A DNA stretch of 49,205 nt, taken from positions 1 through 49,205 of the forward strand of contig CACFAG010000008.1 of NCBI GenBank assembly GCA_902564235.1. The letters run 5' to 3'. The notes beneath the pieces are model-generated. The model ran no database searches, was not told the origin of the DNA, and worked only from the letters and a program-made list of their open reading frames with translations. Source of the DNA: an uncultured Prochlorococcus sp. GTDB lineage: Bacteria > Cyanobacteriota > Cyanobacteriia > PCC-6307 > Cyanobiaceae. Shown one piece after another: positions 44,004 to 49,205 of this stretch; position 1 is the stretch's first letter, and every line of letters starts with the position of its first letter. The position numbers and the translations under genes were made by a program.

Positions 44004-45242
44004 TTACACTTTTATCCTTTTACGTCCTGATATCAGTTCAGAAGTCATACCTTTTTTAAGAACTTTAAATTTTTCAAAATATAGTTCATAAGATGAAATG
44101 CATCTATTAATAGCAGTAGCAAAATTAACAACATTTCTCATATTTTTGGTACTTATTAGAGGTATTCTAATTTTCCTTAAAATGTTAAGAGTTAACTGAT
44201 TCTGAGCAGTCCCAAATGCAAAGTATTTAATTTGATCTTGAATAATATTTGAAACAAGCAATTCTTTAAGAAAGGTTTCTTTTAGTAAATCACGAGAATT
44301 AATAGAGCGGATTATTGCCATGCCTGAATTGATACGTATGTTTGGGAAAGGAACTAAATCATCAAAATAAGCAATATGACCAAGAGAACCTCTAGTTGTT
44401 ATTACTAAATCACCTTTTTCGAGGCGACCTTTTCTCATCTCTTTGTCTTTTGCATTTGTTATAAATTGATTATCAGAAAAATTAAACCCATCTCTAGTTA
44501 CATTCTTCGCAGATAAAAAGAGACAGTCACTATTTTTTCTCAGATCTGATTCTTTTGGGTACGCTTTTCCACGATCACCATCAAAAACATTAAATCCAAA
44601 ATCTTCTAGAGTTTGACTAGAAGAATCAAGTTTCAATAGTTTCAATAAAACTTGTTCCCTTAATAGATAAAGTTTCTTTAAATAATTTTTTGTTTGTGAA
44701 ATACCTCGATCAATCCCAGAGATTATCTCTGCAATTTTCTTCTGTTCGGGGAGCGGTGGAATATCAAGAGTTAATTCTTTTAAACTTTGAAGTCCAATTC
44801 TTTTTCTCGTAGTTCCAGTACTTACAGTTTCTGCTTGTGACCTAAAAGAAGGTGCGTTTATTTTTTCTAATATAAACTTCTTATCAAATCTTTTTTCATC
44901 TACTTTTAAACGAATCCCATCAGATGCCATCAAACATATTTTTAAATGATCAGGAATTAAAGTTGCTCTTGCTACTGGGTCACCCATTTTTGACAAGATT
45001 ATTTCTCCAGAATAAATTTTGCAAGATGAAAGAGAATCTGCTTTTTCCTCACTGGTGTAAATTTTGTATTTATCTTTAAATTCGCCATCTCCAATATTTT
45101 GTAATTGAATAATTCTTATACCTTTAGTTGTATATTCACTACTTTTTAAATCAGATCCAAAAGGTCCTCCAGTGAGAGAATATCTATCATGAGGATCAAC
45201 AATATCCTGTATAGCAAATTTAGTCCAGTTATTTTTCATCAT
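44004..45242 (-). CDS. hsdS: Type I specificity subunit S, second copy
   Basis: A 412-aa HsdS with two target-recognition domains separated by a conserved helical spacer (PPLPEQKKIAEIISGIDRGISQTKNYLKKL, about 160-190) and ending in a second spacer with SELISGRKRIKV. Each TRD would read one half of a bipartite DNA site. It is full-size and differs strongly in its TRDs from the adjacent hsdS (45268-46437). It starts with two ATGs (45242). Two complete S genes with one M and one R suggest a choice of specificities, or S subunits from two merged systems. Confidence 0.93.
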   Translation of the reverse strand: MMKNNWTKFAIQDIVDPHDRYSLTGGPFGSDLKSSEYTTKGIRIIQLQNIGDGEFKDKYKIYTSEEKADSLSSCKIYSGEIILSKMGDPVARATLIPDHLKICLMASDGIRLKVDEKRFDKKFILEKINAPSFRSQAETVSTGTTRKRIGLQSLKELTLDIPPLPEQKKIAEIISGIDRGISQTKNYLKKLYLLREQVLLKLLKLDSSSQTLEDFGFNVFDGDRGKAYPKESDLRKNSDCLFLSAKNVTRDGFNFSDNQFITNAKDKEMRKGRLEKGDLVITTRGSLGHIAYFDDLVPFPNIRINSGMAIIRSINSRDLLKETFLKELLVSNIIQDQIKYFAFGTAQNQLTLNILRKIRIPLISTKNMRNVVNFATAINRCISSYELYFEKFKVLKKGMTSELISGRKRIKV

Positions 45243-45267
45243 AGAATTTCATCGAGTGAGAACATAT

Positions 45268-46437
45268 TTAAATTCCTACCCTTTTATGACCTGAAAGAAG
45301 GTCATTTGACAAAGCATTTTTAAAGAAAATATATTTCCCCTTTTTTGCAACAAGTTTATTTTTATAATCTTCCAATTCTTGAAGTATTTGAACTATTTTT
45401 GTTTGATCCTTTAGAGGTTTCATAGTAAAAGGAAATGACTTTAAAGCATTCATATCAACACCTTGTTGTCCAGATGTTCTCTGAGATAATTTGTCAATAA
45501 TTTCAAATAAGTCATGTCGAGATAAAAATCTATAAAGATATTCATTATTTAATCTTTTATCAGATTTAGGAGTTGCTTTGATAAGTGCAACATTGTAAGA
45601 ACCCTCTTTGCCTCGCAGTATCTGGAAATTTGGTGGTCCATATCTACCTATCATCACATCTGTTTCTGAACACCAACGTTTAGATAATTCTTTAGGAATA
45701 AAAGTTGCTTTTTTATCACTCTTGTAATCTCTTATTTGAAGTAACCTAACTAAATTTTGTGCAGGTTTAAATTTAAAAGTTGAACGTGGAGGTTGTGATC
45801 CACCTTGAAAATGAACTTCTTCGCCTATTGTAGATTCACTATGTTTATCATTTTTGGCATCTTTTGAGGTTAGTTTAATTGTTAAACCCTTTAAAAGAAA
45901 ATCTAACTTGCAAATTTTTTTGTTAATTAAACTAATATTCTCATCAATAGAACTAAGCACATTTACAATTTCTTGTTGCTCTGGCAACGTTGGGACAAAA
46001 ATATCTATTGAATAAAAATCACCATGATTTAAATCTGGAATTGTAGTGGTACCTGCAAGATTAAATATTTTATTTCTTGTCTTTTCCCACTTCAAAAAAT
46101 GTATTAAATAATTTTTCAGAACATCATCATTAGTATTTACTGCAAAGAAATTATTATGAAATACGCATCTTATCCCTTCAAATATTTCGCCTACTGCACC
46201 AGTCCTACCAACTACAAATTCATTATCTTTCAGAATTACAGATTCTTTAGGTGAATCAATGTATTCCGCTTTAGAAATGCTAAAACCCGAATTAATCCAA
46301 GATACCGTTAAATAAGGTAATTTATTATCCCCAGGATTTTTGCTTCTTTTTTCTATTGGGATTTGTAATCCTTGTCTTACTTTGCAAATATCCAATAATT
46401 TTTTGAATTTCCGTCGATTATGCAATGCACTATTCAT
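45268..46437 (-). CDS. hsdS: Type I specificity subunit S, first copy
   Basis: A 389-aa HsdS with two TRDs. The central helix [27 protein letters not shown] lies at about 149-175, and the C-terminal helix ([21 protein letters not shown]) ends in [12 protein letters not shown]. It starts at ATG 46437 and overlaps the end of hsdM by 8 bp. The N-terminal TRD differs from the second copy while the distal spacer and the final LLSGxKRV motif are shared. Both copies look intact; this one is directly coupled to hsdM and is the default partner. Confidence 0.93.
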   Translation of the reverse strand: MNSALHNRRKFKKLLDICKVRQGLQIPIEKRSKNPGDNKLPYLTVSWINSGFSISKAEYIDSPKESVILKDNEFVVGRTGAVGEIFEGIRCVFHNNFFAVNTNDDVLKNYLIHFLKWEKTRNKIFNLAGTTTIPDLNHGDFYSIDIFVPTLPEQQEIVNVLSSIDENISLINKKICKLDFLLKGLTIKLTSKDAKNDKHSESTIGEEVHFQGGSQPPRSTFKFKPAQNLVRLLQIRDYKSDKKATFIPKELSKRWCSETDVMIGRYGPPNFQILRGKEGSYNVALIKATPKSDKRLNNEYLYRFLSRHDLFEIIDKLSQRTSGQQGVDMNALKSFPFTMKPLKDQTKIVQILQELEDYKNKLVAKKGKYIFFKNALSNDLLSGHKRVGI

Positions 46438-48172
46438 AACCTAACTCTTTCATATATCCATGCATCAATGATTCTGACTCTCTAATCTCAGAATCTATCT
46501 GATTGAGAGAAACCCCATATTTGTCCCACCATCTTTCAAATTGCTCAACAATTGAATCAGGGACATTCACAAGCAATTTTCGTATATGGTTTTTCTCTTT
46601 TATTTCATCTTTAAAATTCATATATTCAGCATCTTTATCTTCTAAAACAGCACTTATATCAAATCCGTTAAGAATCTCTTGTATATAATCATCTTGAATT
46701 TCTCTAATTGGAATACCTCCATGAAGAATACCTTTTACATCGAAGTTTTCAGATGGTGGCGAAGTATCGGCATATCTTCTGATATTCAGGTTGTAATCAT
46801 TATTCTTAATTTCTTCTAGAGAGATAACACTTGAGAACCTTTTTATCTCTTTATAAGAATCAAAGGCATTAACAATCTTTTTTATATCTTGATCTCTCAA
46901 GATATTTTGATTTTTACTTTCCTGATAGTCAAGTTCAGCATTGATAAAGATAACCTTTCCTTTCTTTAGAGAATCTTTCTGCTTATTAATAATCAAAAGT
47001 GCTGCAGGAATTCCGGTGCCATAAAATAGGGATGAAGGGAGACCAATAACTGCTTCTATGAGATCACATTCAAGAATCCCTCTTCTTATTTCACTCTCTG
47101 ATGATCCCCTAAAAAGAACACCATGAGGTACAACAACTCCCATCACCCCTTCATTATTTAAAGAAGCAATCATATGTTGTACGAATGCCAAGTCACCAGC
47201 ATCTTTTGGAGGCAGTCCAAAACGATATCTTCCATAACCATCATTTTCTGCAATGTCTCTTCCCCATTTCTTCAATGAAAAAGGAGGATTAGCAATTACA
47301 CGATCAAATCTCATCAATTCACCATTTTCTATATGTTGAGGATCACCAAGAGTGTCTCCTTTTCTAATATCTGCTCCTCTAACTCCATGAAGAAACATAT
47401 TTAATTTGCATATTGCCCAAGTACTTAGATTCCTTTCCTGACCAGACAACATTAGATTTGAAGGGTTCTCACCATTTCTTGTTAGATAATTTCTTGTTTG
47501 TATAAGCATTCCACCTGAACCACAAGTTGGGTCATAAACTTTCATCCCTGCTTTTGGTTTTATAAGTTCAACTAATAATTTGACTACTTCACTCGGGGTA
47601 TAAAATTCTCCTCCTTTTTTGCCTGCAGAATCAGCAAACATCTTGATCAAATATTCATATGCTGCCCCAAGAAGATCAGGTCTATCAAAATCAGAAGTTC
47701 TTAATCTATATTTCGAGTAATGAGATAAAAGGTCCCTAAGTTTTCCATCATTGAGTTTATCTTTAATATTGAAATCAATAGATACTAATACGCCTTCAAG
47801 TGTTGGATTTTGTTCTTCAATTGCTTCAGTTGCCTTATTAAGTTCTGAACCAACATCATTTTTTAGATTTTTAAGTTTTTCCCATCTTGCTACTTCAGGA
47901 ACAAAGAAGGTCTTATCATATTCTTCTTTTTCTGAGGCGTATTGTTCTGCCTGCTGCTGAGTTTTACCTATACCTAAGTAATATTGAATAACATTTTCTC
48001 TCTCCTCATCAAAAGCATCAGATAAATGCTTTAGAAATAACATTCCAAATATATAATCTTTAAATTCAGAAGCATCTAAACTACCTCTCAAAATATCTGC
48101 ACTTTCCCAAAGAAATGACTCTAGTTGAGAAAGAGTTAATTTTTCATTTGTTGGAGGGGAAGAAACGCTCAC
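46430..48172 (-). CDS. hsdM: Type I DNA methyltransferase subunit M
   Basis: A 580-aa N6-adenine methyltransferase. The N-terminal helical domain [39 protein letters not shown] is typical of HsdM. SAM motif I is [10 protein letters not shown] (about 214-223) and catalytic motif [11 protein letters not shown] (about 296-304). It methylates the recognition sites with HsdS and protects the host. A GTG start at 48172 is used. It is first in the operon hsdM-hsdS-hsdS-hsdR-ygjP-like and is divergent from the microprotein cluster, sharing a 108-bp spacer. Confidence 0.97.
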   Translation of the reverse strand: MSVSSPPTNEKLTLSQLESFLWESADILRGSLDASEFKDYIFGMLFLKHLSDAFDEERENVIQYYLGIGKTQQQAEQYASEKEEYDKTFFVPEVARWEKLKNLKNDVGSELNKATEAIEEQNPTLEGVLVSIDFNIKDKLNDGKLRDLLSHYSKYRLRTSDFDRPDLLGAAYEYLIKMFADSAGKKGGEFYTPSEVVKLLVELIKPKAGMKVYDPTCGSGGMLIQTRNYLTRNGENPSNLMLSGQERNLSTWAICKLNMFLHGVRGADIRKGDTLGDPQHIENGELMRFDRVIANPPFSLKKWGRDIAENDGYGRYRFGLPPKDAGDLAFVQHMIASLNNEGVMGVVVPHGVLFRGSSESEIRRGILECDLIEAVIGLPSSLFYGTGIPAALLIINKQKDSLKKGKVIFINAELDYQESKNQNILRDQDIKKIVNAFDSYKEIKRFSSVISLEEIKNNDYNLNIRRYADTSPPSENFDVKGILHGGIPIREIQDDYIQEILNGFDISAVLEDKDAEYMNFKDEIKEKNHIRKLLVNVPDSIVEQFERWWDKYGVSLNQIDSEIRESESLMHGYMKELGYE

Positions 48173-48280
48173 TTAAAACTCATTTTTTAGTATTTTATCC
48201 TTCTTTTATTAGATGTCTTTTTTAATGCTTACAATTGAAGTTAATTTTGTTAGTTTTCAAGTTAAAGAGGAAATTAGATC

Positions 48281-48475
48281 ATGATTACTAATAAGAGATA
48301 CCAAAAGTTATTAATGCTTGCGACTACAGGCAAACCTTTAGATAAAGAGGCGACTGAAGAAGAAAAGAAATTCTACGAAGAATGCAAACATGACTATAAA
48401 ATAATGCTTGAAACCGCTAAAAAACATGGAATAAAGAATCCCATAATGGAAATTCCCATTGAAGAGGATTTCTAA
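48281..48475 (+). CDS. Small protein divergent from hsdM (64 aa)
   Basis: A 64-aa charged helical protein that starts MITNKRYQKLLMLATTGKPL and ends IMEIPIEEDF. A good Shine-Dalgarno site (AGAGGAA) lies about 9 bp before the ATG. Its stop overlaps the next start as TAATG, so the two are coupled. I recognise no domain; the size, charge and position suggest a possible controller or accessory protein of the restriction system, or unrelated island cargo. Confidence 0.7.
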   Translation: MITNKRYQKLLMLATTGKPLDKEATEEEKKFYEECKHDYKIMLETAKKHGIKNPIMEIPIEEDF

Positions 48476-48648
48476 TGAACGAACTCAATGGACCTGATGC
48501 TTCAAGAAAAATGGCAAAACTACTAAACAAAAATTATTTATCACCAAAGACAAGAAGTGAAGTTCTTCTTGCTGCTGGCGAATGCAAAAATTGGGCAGAA
48601 GTTTTAATTAGATATAAGCAAATAACTGGGTATGATTCTGAAGAATAA
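48475..48648 (+). CDS. Small protein, coupled to upstream gene (57 aa)
   Basis: The start ATG at 48475 overlaps the upstream stop by one base (TAATG). It encodes 57 aa, beginning MNELNGPDASRKMAKLLNKN, with YLSPKTRSEVLLAAGECKNW next and an acidic end TGYDSEE. The middle looks like a small helical bundle. The overlapping start and the balanced composition favour a real gene. The function is unknown. Confidence 0.65.
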   Translation: MNELNGPDASRKMAKLLNKNYLSPKTRSEVLLAAGECKNWAEVLIRYKQITGYDSEE

Positions 48649-48687
48649 TTATGAAGAAAAATTTCCCATTCCAGAAATTTAAATATT

Positions 48688-48879
48688 ATGCAACCACCAC
48701 TGACTTCTGAAGAATTAGCAGAAATGTATCCCGACTTAGAACCTTGGCAAAGGGATGAACTAGAAGTTTGGCACAGAGGATGGATTACTAAAATGATGAT
48801 GGGAGAAGCAACATCAGAAGAATATAATGCTGCAAGACCTCCACATCCAGACCCTCATCATCCTGAAGATGATGTATAA
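48688..48879 (+). CDS. Small acidic, Trp-containing protein (63 aa)
   Basis: A 63-aa protein with MQPPLTSEELAEMYPDLEPW at the start, then a central QRDELEVWHRGWITKMMMGEATSEEY and a His/Pro/Asp-rich tail ending HHPEDDV. It is strongly acidic apart from the histidines. There is no clear Shine-Dalgarno site in the 39-bp gap from the previous gene. The conserved-looking core and codon balance favour a real gene. Not recognised. Confidence 0.65.
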   Translation: MQPPLTSEELAEMYPDLEPWQRDELEVWHRGWITKMMMGEATSEEYNAARPPHPDPHHPEDDV

Positions 48880-48900
48880 AATAAAAAGATTTCTAATTCC

Positions 48901-49032
48901 ATGATGGAAAGAGAAAATGATTACGATAATGATGGATTCGATCCATCCGAAGAGTATTTCAGAAAGAAGAAAAAAGGCGATGAAGAAGAAACCTATTTCC
49001 CTCCTGAAGAATCAGAACCACCTCATTATTAA
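48901..49032 (+). CDS. Very acidic microprotein (43 aa)
   Basis: ATG 48901 (a second ATG follows at once) to TAA 49030-49032, 43 aa: MMERENDYDNDGFDPSEEYF, a lysine-rich centre (RKKKKGDEEE), and a Pro/Glu end PPEESEPPHY. The composition is low-complexity and almost certainly disordered. It lies 21 bp after the preceding small gene. It might mimic DNA charge or bind a partner, but this is speculation. It may also be a chance frame. Confidence 0.5.
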   Translation: MMERENDYDNDGFDPSEEYFRKKKKGDEEETYFPPEESEPPHY

Positions 49033-49063
49033 GATCAAAAAAAAAGAATTTTGAATACAAAGT

Positions 49064-49102
49064 GTAGAGAAATTTAAAACTCTACGATTTCTCTATAGAG
49101 AC
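49064..49102. repeat. 20-bp direct repeat with palindrome, right copy, and hairpin
   Basis: TACGATTTCTCTATAGAGAC (49083-49102) is identical to 39563-39582. Just upstream GTAGAG (49064-49069) pairs with CTCTAC (49080-49085). It follows the microprotein cluster and could act as its terminator as well as mark the right edge of the block. The final 173 bp of the window contain only repeats. Confidence 0.85.
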
Positions 49103-49116
49103 AGGATTTTCACTCT

Positions 49117-49138
49117 ACGGGAAACCTGAGGGAAACCT
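49117..49138. repeat. TGAGGGAAACC repeat, middle copy
   Basis: One complete unit (49127-49137) preceded by a partial unit ACGGGAAACC (49117-49126). Part of the repeat set also found at 39812-39836 and 49176-49199. Confidence 0.85.
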
Positions 49139-49175
49139 CGCTGTTAAGATCCATTGCAAATAGGATACATAAATT

Positions 49176-49199
49176 CTGAGGGAAACCTGAGGGAAACCT
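49176..49199. repeat. TGAGGGAAACC tandem repeat, right copy
   Basis: Two tandem 11-bp units (49177-49187, 49188-49198), matching 39814-39835 exactly. The window ends six bases later. Confidence 0.9.
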
Positions 49200-49205
49200 A
49201 CTTTT

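Noticed and set aside
44004..46437. The two hsdS genes as a single gene broken by a frameshift
   Set aside because: Each frame has its own start, two recognition domains and the C-terminal LxSGxKR motif, and a 25-bp gap separates them.
49143..49157. GTTAAGATCCATTGC matches the minus strand of 19951-19965 near the argJ repeat
   Set aside because: A 15-mer match between two spacers of an AT-rich 49-kb window can occur by chance, and the sequences on both sides do not continue to match.
39812..49199. CRISPR array from the repeated TGAGGGAAACC units
   Set aside because: The units are directly tandem or far apart, with no regular spacers and no cas genes.
37946..49205. Insertion sequence or integrase driving the island
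   Set aside because: No transposase or integrase reading frame is present in the window; mobility is inferred only from repeats and GuaA-like tails.

Overview
The window is a strongly AT-rich, densely packed cyanobacterial chromosome segment that looks like high-light-adapted Prochlorococcus. The evidence is a high-light-inducible (Hli) protein, psbX, ycf66, a cyanobacterial flavodiiron pair, a permuted two-piece tmRNA with tag ANKIVSFSRQTAPVAA, small genes, short spacers and frequent GTG/TTG starts. Species and strain cannot be fixed from the sequence alone.

From 1 to about 37.9 kb the content is mostly core. 0-7 kb: S9 peptidase fragment, def, a HIT protein, an SbmA/ABCD-like ABC transporter, an Hli protein, ycf66, psbX, a YggT protein and accC. 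7.2-16.1 kb: tRNA-Leu, an LpxB-like protein, a PRC-barrel protein with smc, a LigD-phosphoesterase-like microprotein, a membrane microprotein, a YqjD/YqjE-like pair and an RlmL-type methyltransferase. 16.1-20.4 kb: ssrA, an aldo/keto reductase, a ParA-like ATPase overlapping a small membrane protein, and a possible YadA-anchored surface protein followed by a repeat-rich spacer. 20.4-34.5 kb: argJ, coaE, gatB, thiO, ndk, speA, alaS, the flv3-like/flv1-like pair and an FMN reductase. 34.5-37.9 kb: PBP2, two small or hypothetical proteins and a PD-(D/E)XK nuclease.

From about 38.0 kb to the window end the content is accessory. A plus-strand gene joins four treble-clef zinc-ribbon repeats to a Vsr-like nuclease core. 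It is bracketed by 18-bp direct repeats and by two minus-strand tails ending in ...IEWE-stop, which resemble the 3' end of guaA, a known island integration site. Next come a small Cys-rich protein with a strong Shine-Dalgarno site, a probable structured small RNA with a strong terminator, and a tight minus-strand type I restriction-modification operon: hsdM, two full-size hsdS genes, hsdR and a YgjP-like metalloprotease. Four tiny, mostly acidic proteins are encoded divergently from hsdM. The block is bounded by a 20-bp repeat (39563 and 49083) and by tandem TGAGGGAAACC repeats (39.8 and 49.1-49.2 kb), as expected for a mobile or repeatedly invaded defence island of about 9.5 kb.

The best candidates for something undescribed are: the nested guaA-like tails and repeats around the zinc-ribbon nuclease; the RM island with two hsdS genes plus its divergent microprotein cluster; the sRNA-like locus at 40.2 kb; the duplicated argJ 3' end at 19.9/20.4 kb; and the stand-alone LigD-PE-like protein. 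All functional statements come from motif reading; no database search or alignment was run.
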